NCBI GenBank assembly: GCA_011033025.1
Contig: WFMF01000020.1
Coordinates: 806,001-870,000, forward strand
DNA length: 64,000 bases
Reading direction: 5' to 3'
Source of the DNA: Beroe forskalii
Lineage: Eukaryota; Ctenophora; Nuda; Beroida; Beroidae
This document shows positions 1 through 11,800 of this stretch, piece after piece. The notes below the pieces were generated by a model. The model was not told the origin of the DNA. It ran no database searches and saw only the letters and a program-made list of their open reading frames with translations. Positions within the stretch are counted from its first letter, which is position 1, and every line of letters begins with the position of its first letter. A program made the position numbers and the translations under genes.

Positions 1-848
1 TCCCAAGAGGAGGGAAGGGTGCTGGAAGGAGGAAATACTAGAAATTAACAAGAGGAGGACCAAGGGAGGAATGCCTAACAAGAGGAGGACCAAGGAAGAG
101 GAAATAATTGGAAATATTCTAACAAGGAGGAGCAAGTGAAGGGAGCGGGGGCGCTGGGGAGGAGGAAATAATTGAAATTCTAACAAGAGGAGGACCGGGG
201 GCGCTGAAGGAGGAGAAATAATTGGAAATATTCTAACAAGAGGAGGGACCAGGTGCTGGAAGCGAGGAAATACTTAGAAATTTAACAAGAGAGGGACCAA
301 GCGGAAGGAGAAATAATTGGAAATATTCTAACAAGAGGACCAACTGCTGGAAGGAGGAAAATAATTGGAAATATTCTAACAAGAGGAGCGGGCGCAAAGA
401 AAGATGAAATAATTGGAAATATTCTAACAAGGGGAGGGAGCGGAAGGAGGAAATAATTGAAATGGGAGGGGAAGGAAAATAATTAGAAATATTCTAACAA
501 GAGGAGGGACTGGGGCGCTAGAAGGAGGAGGAAATAATTGGAAATATTCTAACAAGAGGGAGGAGCAAGTGCTGAAGGAGAAATAATTGGAAATTTAACA
601 AGAGGAGGGACCAAAGGCTGGAAGGAGGAAATAATTGGGAATATTCTAACAAGAGGGAGGGACGCTGGAAGGAGGAGGAAATAATTGGAAATTCTAACAA
701 GAGGAGGGAGGGGGGAAGGAGGAAATAGTTGGAAATATTCTAACAAGAGGAGGGACCGGGGCGCTGGAAGGAGGAAATAATTGGAAATTCTAACAAGAGG
801 AGGGACCGGGGCGCTGGAAGGAGGAAATAATTGGAAATTCTTAACAAG
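1..848 (-). repeat. 52-bp satellite array (acceptor-type), left copy
   Basis: About 16 tandem copies of a roughly 52-bp unit. Read on the minus strand, each unit is a pyrimidine tract ending TTTCCTCCTTCCAG followed by a C-rich stretch. The same unit forms the array at 40406-41525, where its last copy is the working acceptor of a zinc-finger exon. Unit lengths here are less regular (several lose 3-10 bp). The minus-strand open frames across it are only repeat translations and are not genes. Confidence 0.85.
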
Positions 849-1015
849 AGCAAATCCTTTGCTAATAGCTATAATTGTGCGTACGAAAAATATGGAAATT
901 TTAACATTATTAGAACTTCCAATCGTCGTACCGCATGTTAATAATATATAAAAAGGATTTAAAAACCCCAATGTTTTGTAAAAACGGGCCAGCATGAAAT
1001 GGCCTGGGTACAAAA
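849..1015. other. Flank of the 52-bp array
   Basis: The array ends in GAGCAAATCC and CTAATAGCTATAATTGTGCG. This flank resembles the flank at 41527-41575 (GCTAATAGCTATTGTGCGTA) and, in corrupted form, 4085-4205. It places the left end of the window in another copy of the locus seen at 40-41.6 kb. Confidence 0.6.
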
Positions 1016-2532
1016 GGGGGGAAATTGGGAAAAAATTGTACCGGGGGGAAAAAAAAAAATTAAAAAAATTTCAATGGGGACCAAAATTAAATTTTTCCAA
1101 AAGAATAAAAATTAAGAGAAAAGGGAAAAGAGCAAAAAAAAAATTTTGGGGGGCCCCCAAGTAGGGCCAAAGGCTGGGTCAATGGGGATTTTGGGGTTCG
1201 TGTGGGCATTTGGTTAAACGTTACGTCGGGAAGCTTGGGGGCGGTTCCCCCACCGGGGGCCCAAAGGCCCCCCCAAAATTTGCGGGGAATTTAAAAAATT
1301 TTTTCCCCGGAGAAAGGGGAGGACTTTTTGGGGAATCCAAGGGTCAAAAATTTTTTGAAGGCCCCCCTTGGCCCGGTTAAAGGGGGGATTGTTTAGGCAA
1401 AAAATTTAAGAAAAAACTTTTTCCCCTTTAAAAAGGTTTTAAGGGTTTTTTAAAATCATGGTTTTTTAAAAAATTATAAAATTTTGGGAAATACTTTTGT
1501 AAACAAAAAACCCTTTTTCCCCGCACCCCGAACTTTCAAAAAGGGAAAAAATTTAATTTTTTTGCCTTTGGCTTAAATTTAGAATAAAACCCCCCCCAAA
1601 CCTTATAAATTTCGGAGGGTGAGTTTAAATGGGAAATGAAAATAAAATTTAATTTAAGGGGAAAAAATTTGGCATTTTTAAACCCCCGGGGTTTTTCCCC
1701 CCAAAAAAAGGGGGGGTTTTTTGAAAACCCCAATAAAAATTTTGGGTTTTGCCCCAAATTTTTTAAAAACGGTGAATTAAAACCCCAAAAAAATTTTTTA
1801 AATTTCTTATTTTCAGGGGTTTTAAAGTTTTTTCAAAAACCCCCCCCAATTCCAAACAGGGGGTCCCCTGTTTTGGTCCAAAAGGGGAACGGGTTTTTTA
1901 AAAATTTTAAAAACGTAAAAAAAAAGGGGTTTTGAAAAATTAATTTTGGAAAAAGTTAAATTTGGTTTCCGTTTCCCCCCTTAATGAATAATTAGGGGAC
2001 CCCAAAAAAACTCATGGCCCAAAAATTAAAAAAGGGAAAAAAAAAAAAAATTTGGGAAAAAAAAAAAAAAAAATTTTTTTAAAAAATTTCTAACAAAAAA
2101 CTTTCCCGGCCAACCAAACCCAAAACACAACACAAAATTTTCCCAAAAATCTCCCCCCCAAAGGGGCCCAGTTTAGGAAAGTCTGACCCGGCTCACACAG
2201 ACTCTTCCTCCTGGTCTTTTTTTTCTTGGTAGGGAAACCGGCGGAGGTTTATTTCTTTTAACCCTTTGGGGGGCCCAACCCCTAAACCCCCAAAAAGGGA
2301 ACCCCTTGCCATTTTTAATTCATCGGGGGGTTTTTGAGGGGGTCCTCCCTGTTTTTTAAAAAAGATTAAACTCTTTCCAAAAATCACAGAGACATAAGGG
2401 ATTAGAACACAACCCACAGGGGCCCGGCAGGCCCCGTCCACTAATATTTTTTGCCATTTTTTTTTAAAACCCAAAAATTTGTCACACTGAAATTTAACAA
2501 ACCCAAATTTTGGGGCACTTACTATAAAGTAT

Positions 2533-2664
2533 TTGTCACACTGACAAACCAACCCTTTTATCCCAAAAGGACTTTTCTCCCATGGGGATGTACCGACTGT
2601 TTGTAAGTGTGTTTCAGTCTCCTACCCTTCCCGTATTGCGTATTTGTTCTTTGTGACGGAGGGG
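2533..2664 (-). pseudogene. Remnant of the zinc-finger exon corresponding to 40232-40405
   Basis: It aligns colinearly with the exon at 40232-40405: CTTACTATAAAGTATTTGTC at the donor side, GTAAGTGTGTTTCAGTC inside, and TTGTTCTTTGTGACGGAGGG beside the acceptor array. The frame is broken by many indels. Because the surrounding sequence is poor, it may be an intact exon read badly rather than a real pseudogene. Confidence 0.55.
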
Positions 2665-4085
2665 CCCGGGGGGGGAAATAATTTGGGAAAAATTCAAAAA
2701 GAGGGGGACCGGGGGTGAAAGGGGGAATAATTTTGGGAAAATTTAACAAAAGGAGGGAAACCGGGGGTGGAAGGAGGGAAAAAATTAAAAACTAACTAGA
2801 GGAGGACCGGGGTGGGAAAGGGGGAAAAATTGGTTTTTAAAAAGAGGAGGAGGGGGGGGGGGCTGGGGGAAGGAAAGGGGGGAAAATTAAAAAATTTAAC
2901 AAGAGGAGGGGCCGGGGCGGGGGTTTTGGGGGGGAGGAAAAATAATTGAAAAAATTCTAAAGAGGGGGACCGGGGGGGAGGGGAATAATTGGAAAAATTC
3001 TAACAAAAGGAGGGAGGGGGGCTGGAAGGAGGGAAAAAAGGGGAAATTTAACGAGGAGGACGGCTGGAAGGAGGGAAAAATGGGAAAAATTCTAAAAAAG
3101 GAGGGGGGGCTGGAAGGAGGAAAAAAGGGGAAATTTTAACAAAGGAGGGGCCGCTGGAGGAGGGAAAAATGGTACAACAAGAGAGGGAGGGGGCGGAAGG
3201 AGGGGAAAATTTGGGAAAATTTCTAACAAAAGGAGGACCGGGAGGGAGAAAAAATTTGGGAAAACAACAAAAGGGGGACCGGGGGTGGAAGGAGGAAAAA
3301 GTTTTAAAAAGAGGAGGGAGGCTGGAAGGAGAAATATGAAAATTTTAAAAAGAGGGAGGGGGGGCTGAAGGAGAAAATGGAAATATTCTAACAAAAGGGG
3401 GAGAAGGGGGAAGGGGAAATAATGGGAAAATTCAAAAAGAGGAGGGAAGGGTGGGGAGGAAAAATTAAATTCTAAAAGAGGAGGGGGCTGGAAGGGGGGA
3501 AAATTTGGGAAAAATTCTAAAAGAGGGGGGACCGGGGGCTGGAAAAGGGGGAAATAATTGAAATTAACAAAAGGAGGACCGGGGGGGGGCCCGAAGGAAA
3601 GGGGAGAAATAATTGGAAATTTCAAAAAAAGGAGGGCAGGGTTTGGGAAAGGGGAAATAATTTTTAACAAGGGAGGGCAAGGGGGGGGAGGGGAAAAATG
3701 AAAAATTTTAACAAGAGGAGGGGCGCTGAAGGAGGGGGAAAAAATTAAATATTCCAAAAAATAAGAGGAAAGCCCGGGGGGCCGGAAGGAGAAAAAATTT
3801 GGTTTCTAACAGGGGGGGAGGGGGGTGGGGGGAGGAAAATAATTGAAATTCTAAAAAGAGGGGGAGGGGCAAAAAGGGGGAAAAATTTTGGGTTTCTAAC
3901 AAGAGGGGGGACCGGAAAAAGGGGGGAGGAAATAAGGGGAAATTTTAACAAGAGGGGGGAGTGGGGGCCTGGGGGAGGAAATAGTTGGAAATATTTTTAA
4001 CAAGGGAGGGGACCGGGGCTGGGAAAGGAAATTTGGAAATTTAAAAAGGGGAGGCCCGGGGGCCTTTGGAAGGGAAAAAAATTAA
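2665..4085 (-). repeat. Corrupted 52-bp acceptor-type satellite array
   Basis: GGAGG, CTGGAAGGAGG and TCTAACAAGAGG words recur at about 50-bp spacing, with G and A runs of variable length. It lies on the acceptor side of the exon remnant at 2533-2664, exactly as the clean array lies beside the exon at 40232-40405. Confidence 0.7.
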
Positions 4086-5296
4086 AATTTTAACAAAATT
4101 TTTTGGAAATTTTGTTTTTTATAAAAAGCGTCCCCAAAAAAAATATAAATTTTTAATATTAGAATTTTCAATAAATTTTTTCCTTTAAATATAAAAAAGG
4201 ATTTGCCCCATGGAGAAAATTTAAAAAAATTAACAAAACCAAATACGGGCAACTTTGTCCCAAAGAGATGATATTTCCACCTTAACCTTTCACAAAGGAA
4301 ACTTTTGGTTTGAGCCCCATTTTGGGGGGGGTAAAAACCAAAACCAAATTAATAATATAATTTTTGAACCCTGTTTTTTTTTTGGTCAACGGCTTTGGGA
4401 ACCCCTTTTACATTTTTTCGGGCCTGGGAACCAAAATTTGCCCCTTTTTCGTTAATGGTGTTTTAAAGTTTTTTAACTTTTAAAGGATCAAATTTTTTTG
4501 ATGCTTAAAAAGATTAAACGATCAAATTTCAAAGGGTTAGAAATTTTGGGGCCCAAGGGGGCATTCTTTTAATTAAATTAAGAGCACTAATTATTCTGTT
4601 TTCCCCGCCAAAATTTTAAATTAAATTTGACTTCCCCAAAAAAATCAAGAAAAAAGGGAATTTGAAAACCCAAAAGGGGTTCCAATTGTTGGGGTTATTT
4701 GCCAGGCCATAAAGTGTTCAAATTAGTGTTCCCAAAGTTGTCAGAATTTGTTTTTTAAATGTTGATTTTTTTTAAATTTTAAAGTTCATGTTTTCCCTTG
4801 AGGCTTTAAAAAAAGGAAAATTTTAAAGTTTAGGAAAGTAGGGATTAATACCTTTTTAAACGGTAAGTTCAAATGAAAAAAAATTTCAAAACGATTTTAA
4901 AAAGTTAAACGCCAAAATTTAAGAGGGTTCATTAGTTTCGGAACATTTATTAAACGGGGGAAAAAAAAAAATTTTAACAAAAAAATAACAAAACCCATTC
5001 TTTTAAATTGTTTAAAACTTTTTGGCCGCGTTTTAAAAAGGGAATTTCAAGCCCATGTTTGAAAAAATGGCCAAAATCAATGTTTTTATTTTGCCTTAAA
5101 ACCACACCAAAAGGGTAAAGGGTTTAAATAAAAATTAAAAAACCCCAAAACTTTTTTTTTTGCCCCCTTTTTTTTTGGGGAAATTTTTGGGTTTTAAAAA
5201 TTATCCCCCAAGGGTTTTGCTAGTTTTTTAAAAAATTTAAATGACAATTTTCGGGATACTAAAACCCAAGGTAATCAAAAAAGCCCCCAAATTTGT

Positions 5297-5371
5297 TCAA
5301 TATTTCCCCATTCGTCACAAATCCCCAATCTCTTTGGGGAAAATCATCCCCCCTGCTTTTTCAACCCAGAC
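5297..5371 (-). pseudogene. Remnant of zinc-finger exon corresponding to 41765-41847
   Basis: The stretch containing CCATTCGTCACAAATCC and TCAACCCAGACCGAATTGAT aligns with the exon and acceptor at 41765-41860. Several codons are scrambled. It should be exon 15 of copy A, the exon that follows 5792-5882 in the transcript. It is unreadable as given, probably because of poor consensus quality. Confidence 0.55.
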
Positions 5372-5791
5372 CGAATTGATTTGGGTCCAAGTTAAAAAAT
5401 GGCCCGACAGAGGACATGATCAAAAGGGTCAGTCAGGGGGTTTAATTTGCCTTTTGGTCGGTCCCCCAATGACCTGCCCGGGCATGGGAAAAGGGAGAAA
5501 AAATTTTTTTATGGTTTTTTGGTTGAAAAAGATTTGGGGGTTCGATACCCATGAAATATTTCCCCCCCCTTCTTTAGGGAAAGCAATAAAGCTGAACCTG
5601 TAGAGAGAGTGGGAGATGAATAATATCATGAACATTTCTACTACTAGAGGGCCCAGGCGGCGCCCTGGAGAGGAAACTACTGGCCGAGGCAAGCGCTTTC
5701 TAACTCCCAGGCACCCGGATGGGACGAGAGTCCCGTTCCTCCCCGGTTGCCTCCCTGCCGGGACAGGAACATTGAACCCTATTTAACCTAC

Positions 5792-5882
5792 CTTGCGTTG
5801 AAGCTAGCGGTACACTTGTTACACTGCCAGTCCGTTATTTTCCCGTGCACCTCCTTGTTATGCCGGATAATACTCCGAGGAT
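5792..5882 (-). CDS. ZF gene copy A exon 14 (fingers 9-10)
   Basis: Completes finger 9 (DPRSIIRHNKEVH) and starts finger 10 (CNKCTASFNA). Donor AG/GTAGGT. The next exon lies in the degraded region. Confidence 0.85.
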
Positions 5883-8800
5883 CTGGAAATGACGTCATCA
5901 AGGGGTGGGTTGTAAGGGGGGGGGGGGGGGGGTGGGTTGTTGCTAAAAAACATAAATAAACCTAACTCAAGGTCCTGGTTATCTGGAAGTGACGTCATAA
6001 AGGGGTGGGTTATTGCCAAAAAACCAAAAACCTAACCCAAGGTCTTGGTTATTTGGGCAACAGCCCCTTATCTAGGGATGAAGAGGGCAATGGATGATTT
6101 AAAACCGCAAGCGGTTTTCATCGCAACTCCATCGCTTCTTATTAATGGACAAAACGGAGGAGATTTACACCGAATTAAAAGTCGTCACCTTCGGAGAACT
6201 TTAAAACTGAACAGATCTTCACCAAATTAAAAGGAGGAACTGGGCTCTTTTAAATTTATTCAGAACGAACAGATTAACATCACACCGAATTAAAAGAACT
6301 TGAAGTGAAGTACTGAAGTACTGAAGTAAAGTTAAAGGACGAGTAAAGCGAAATTTAAGGTATATTAAAAAATTCATATTATGATAGGTATCATAATTAA
6401 AAGCACTTTAGTCAAAGTCCGATGTTTCTATTCACTTCCCTACCGCACGCTATAGCTAAATCAAAGAGCAATTCTAGGCGCAAAAATATGATGCAGTATG
6501 GTCCCCAGTATCAAATTACACCCTGAGTTCACTATGTAAACACAGTATATATTGCACTGTTATTGACGGTTTTGATTGATTCTTTCGCCTCGATTATTAA
6601 TTAGATAGATTTTTTGGTTTCTTTTATTGACTCCAGAAAATTGAGAATTCCACTAGACGAAACAAAACGGTGTTTAACCACTCATATGGGATCGATAATT
6701 ATACCAAAACGCAAGATAAATAACATACAAAGTACATAACATGCAAGGTCGCGTGGAAGGAAAGGGACCAGATTTCGACATCAAGTGCATGTTATGTATG
6801 ATAAATATGGAAGGGAATATCGTCTTGTGGGTGTGGTAGAATCTTCGTTTTAACGATTAGATTAGAGAATTGCCCTAGATTCTGTGTACAACGTCTCAGA
6901 ACTATATTTGAACAAAATTTCTTCGCTTTACTCGTCCTTTAAGGAAATTGAGCAGAAAGTGGGTACCTTCAAAGAACTTGTCGCACTCCGGACAGAAGCT
7001 GTCTATGTAGCAGTTGTGTACTTCGTATCTGTGTCTGTCCATGGTAGCCCGCTGTAACAGAGGAAACTTTTAACCAAAAAACATAGATCAAAATTGCGTG
7101 TTCAGAAGGCATCAAAGATTGCTGCTTATTACAATTATGGTATGTTAACAGACTTTCTCTGCTGCCCGACCTATTGGCTATTTTCAAACGCTCATAGCAG
7201 CTAAAATAATTAGAGTAGGATGGTGGAACAAAGTTCATTCCACGCCCTAAATTCTATAGAATTAGCATTTGGGATAAATGTTATATTTGGGATTAACCCT
7301 TTCAATGTACCTGCATGAAGACTTGCTTACAGATGTTACACTGCCACTCTGCAGCACTGCCGTGTTCCTGCTTGCTGTGCTGCCGCAGTTTCTGAGGTGA
7401 GGAATATGAGCAAGTTATTTAGGTACCGCAGATTCTGAGGTGAGGAATATGAGTGAGTTATATAGGTACCACAGATTCTGAGATGGGAAACGGAATATGA
7501 GCAAGTTATTTAGGTACCACAGATTCTGAGGTGAGGAATATGAGCAAGTTATTAAGGTACCACAGATTCTGAGGTGAGGAATATGAGCGAGTTATTAAGG
7601 TACCACAGATTCTGAGATGGGAAACGGAGTATGAGCTAGTTATTTAGGTATCACAGATTCTGAGATGAGAAATGGAATAAGGGAGTTATTTAGGTACCAC
7701 AGATTCTGAGATAACAAATGGGAATTAGCCATTGCAGTTATTTATCGCAGATTCTGAGATTACAAATGGGCATTAGCCATTGCAGTTATTTATCGCAGTT
7801 CTGAGATGACAAATGGGAATTAGCCATTGTAGATATTTATCGCAGATTCTGAGATGACAAATGGGAATAAGCCATTGTAGTTATTCATCGCAGTTTCTGA
7901 GATGACAAATGGACACGTTCAACAAAAACATGTCTGAAATTCTCTTTCTGGTTTTGCACATTTTTGGGATGTGAAAGAAAATTTTAAAAACTGTAAGGGA
8001 AGTTCATATGAAGAAGAGATGTCCAAACTTTCTGATACTGAAATCACGAATAGTCTATCTCCATCAGATCATGAGATATGATGTTTTAAAGTGAAATGAT
8101 ACAAAAATCACATCCAAGACATTTTCAGATTGATACTGCATTTCATAAAAATGCAGCTGAGCATCGAAAATGACCAATATTTTAGGAGTGCATTGATGTA
8201 TTGTTTACATACTTGTTCCAATGAAAATTTTCACTTTGGGGTCAAAGATGATACAGTAGTCACACATTTTCTTTGAAAATTTGCCCATTTCTATGTCGTG
8301 ATTTAAGTATCTTCAATCTATCTTTTCTAAGGTTTCTCAGTTTAATCACATAGTTTCATGCATCTGCTGATAGCTAAACATCACGAGAATCACTTTAACT
8401 CGAAAAATTGATACAAAGGTCACATCTTTGTAACTGATGGAATAAAATGATAGAAGGAAACAAATGTGTGATTTTAAGTATCATAGAAGGTATTTTTATG
8501 GAAAATGATATGATTTTTCACATCTTATAAGTTAACCTATCAATTAAAATGAACTTTCCCTCAATCTAAGGTCAAAAAAGATATAAAAATCACTCATGAT
8601 TTTCTCCATTGTAGTGAAACCATTTTATTGTGATCTCAGTATCACCAATGACATTTTAGGTTAATATTCTGTATATTTTGGAAAGTAAACTCCTTCCAGA
8701 AACTGTACTTGCCGTTTGATATGAGATAAATAGTCACTTTATGATACACTGATCACATTATTTTGCTACAAGTGATAATAGTTGGCCAAAGAATCCCACA

Positions 8801-11800
8801 GTATTGGTATTGTAAGGCATGTGATGAATATATCCATTTACAGATCTGTGATTTTTGATCCAGATTCAGCTATAATATAGATGTAACTTTCACTAGAAAC
8901 TAAAAACTCACGAAACTATGTCCAATATGGATACAGAAATCACATATAATACAGAAATTTGTTCCACATGAATATGAGATCTGGTGTTTATTATGTGATA
9001 TTGGTATCAAAATTGGCCACAATTTAATTTTGAGCCCCCAATATCATAGCATAGCAATATTCTCAACAATTTATGGTGTTTTGATAACCATAAACTGTAT
9101 GGTTTCACTGTAATGGCCTCTTGATTTAAGGAATACAGGTACATAAAACCTCTATGTGACTTTAGTATTATTTCATGGCCATTTGCCTGTGACTCGCCAA
9201 CCATATTTCGAAAACCCATTCACTATGGATACACAAATGGCTACACAATGTTCACATGGGTGATATATGCAAATTATTCAGTCTAGGGCCAAAAAATGAT
9301 ACTACAGTGATTCTGGTATCATAAATGGCCCTGTAAATATTATTTTTTATCAGAAGAAATTGGAATGTGATAAATAGTCAATTATTGACCTTGTATCAAA
9401 TTTTGACACCTCTAGGATTCAAGGCAAATGATCTATGAACAGTTTTGTGAAATTTGTCACATTTTTGAAAATGAAATTTTGAATTTCAGACATGTTTTTG
9501 TTGAACGTGTCCAAATGGGAATAAGCCATTGTAGTTATTTATCGCAGTTTCTGAGATGAAAAATGGGAATAAGCCATTGTAGTTATTTATCGCAGAAATA
9601 GAATAAGGGAGTTATTGAACATTCATGATTTATTTAGTTATTATTTCAACTTTCAGAACATTTTATCAATTCCTCTTATGGCTATTTCCTTAGAGGCACG
9701 AAGTGACTCTGAAAATTTGAACCACCATTTGCCATTATTGATTTCCACGGGGGGTTTATGTGGGACAATGTTGCCCCCCTAAAATGTATCAGACTCCCCA
9801 CCTTGAGATCATCGAAGAACTGGTCGCACCCCCTACACATGAAGTCGCACTCAATGTTGTGTTCCTCGTACTTGTGTCGGAACCTGATGTTTCAGAGTGT
9901 AAATTCGTTTGGAAAACACAATATTTTGAATTGGCTTTTAATGGTATATCGTAACTTGAAAACTTTTTGGCTTTCAGGTATTATCTCTAGTGATTGTGAC
10001 TTAAGTTTAGATTTAGGTCACTCTTAAATGGCTAAAATATTTCCCTCTCATATATTTATTTGACAAAGTCTAAGCGTGTAAGAAATGTTTTAATCTATCT
10101 CCTGATTTTAAAGTTTATCGTATCATTTAACTTGCTCCCTAAGATATCTACTATTAATTTACATGTTTTGATTTATCTATTATTTATTTACATGTGGATG
10201 TATCTATTATCTATTTACATGTGGATGTATCTATTATTTATTTACATGTGTATCCTGTCCGTGAAGGTCTCCTCACACACAACACACGGGTACTCCATCC
10301 GACGACTGTGGGACTGCTCCACGTGACGACGCAGCGAGTGGTGGTCTGAGGAAAACATGGTTTACAGTAGAATAACATGGTCATTTTACTTTTAGAATGT
10401 AGATCAGGTGTAATCTATAACACAAGTTGTAAAAAGTGAGTGGTGGTCTGGGGAAAACATGGTAAAATGATGAAGAATCGTGAAAACAAGGTCAAATGTT
10501 TCGTCGTGAAAGTTCTGAGGGTAAAATAAAATGGTAGAATTCAGCAATTGTGACGTGACGAAGCAGGAAGAATCTAGAGACAAATCGCATAATTCGGTGA
10601 CTCACCAGGGAACCAATAGAGCTACAGATCGCATACGTTTATACGTCGTGCGCGAGAAATAGGCGGGTAGGATGACGTCATTGAGTTGATGACGTTGAAC
10701 CGCCTATTCCTCATTTATTGACTCACCAGGGAACTTCATGCCGCACTTATCGTGGGTGCAGGTGTTGAAACTGACACCGTGCATCTTCTGCTGATGTCTT
10801 TTAAGCAGGTAGGGCTGGGTGAAGGACTCACCGCACTCCTCACAACTAGAGAAAGAAATTATTATTAAGACTTAAAGATAACAAGATACTATCAACTATG
10901 ATACTCAGTAAACGACCAATTTCAGAATTTTGGCCGAAGCCGAGACCGAGTTTAAAAATGGTCGAGTTTGGCCGAGGCCTCGGTCGTTTACTGATGATAC
11001 TCTCCGTCCTCACACGGCTCGAACGTGCTTTCAAAGGCATTAATGAGAAGTCACAATTACAGATAATTTCCTGGTTAGAATTTGAGAAAAAGAACCTATT
11101 GTGAATGAAACTCTTGGAAAATGGTTACAGAGAAGTGTATGACTCCATTCAGATTTGGGTATGGTGAAGAGGCGATCTCAACTGAGAGGAATAAAATCTC
11201 AGGCTGTATTGGCAGCCAGAGATTCACACAAGGTTCACACCTGTTATCAGTAGGATCCTTGTTGGACGATCTCTCATCCACTGAACCGGACACAGACACT
11301 CTGTCAGAAACATCTGTAAGGAAATTGTGAATTATATTCAAACTCCAAAGATCAAAAGATTTACAAATACTCGAAGATAGATTTAGTAAAATTCCATGGT
11401 GAAAATCGTGAAAATGCGGAAACACTGGGAAGTGTTTTTGGAAGGTTTTTGAAAAAAGCTTGCAAAATGGCACTAAAATAAAATATGGCATGTAGAACAT
11501 GGCATGTAAAAGATGCCTTAACTTATCCATATCTCACCATAGCCCGAGTAGCCTCCCCTCCGGTGCATAGCCTTGACATGGCGAGCTAGTCTGTTAGGGT
11601 CAGTGAAGGACTTGTCACACTCCTTACACTTAGTATCCACATTAAGGGGCGGAGTGTGCAGGAACATGTGCTTGTTGAGAGTGGAGATGGAAGAGAAACT
11701 CTTCTTACAGATCTGGAGGAGACAAGGTATTCATGACGATACTGTGTTATTCTTATCAATAATAATACCATATTCCCATGATAGTTTTAATATAATTTCT

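Larger units (their letters stand above)
1016..5610. other. Low-quality or degraded consensus region
   Basis: Base composition changes abruptly here to runs of AAAAAA, TTTTTT, GGGGGG and CCCCCC with few normal words. Fragments can still be aligned to the clean copy at 39.7-42.1 kb: satellite units, an exon with donor remnant near 2.5 kb, an exon near 5.3 kb and the stretch at 5570-5640. Mismatches often turn a base into its neighbour. This is what a badly polished long-read consensus looks like. No gene model should be trusted here. Confidence 0.75.

Noticed and set aside
3092..3757. 221-codon minus-strand ORF rich in Pro, Phe and Leu
   Set aside because: It is the translation of the corrupted 52-bp satellite; the same PLVRIFPIISS-type text appears from every array copy.
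10898..11104. ORFs and a possible exon around CGAACGTGCTTTCAAAGG
   Set aside because: The ORF is mainly the 88-bp MITE. The flanking exons 8 and 9 join in phase without any exon here.
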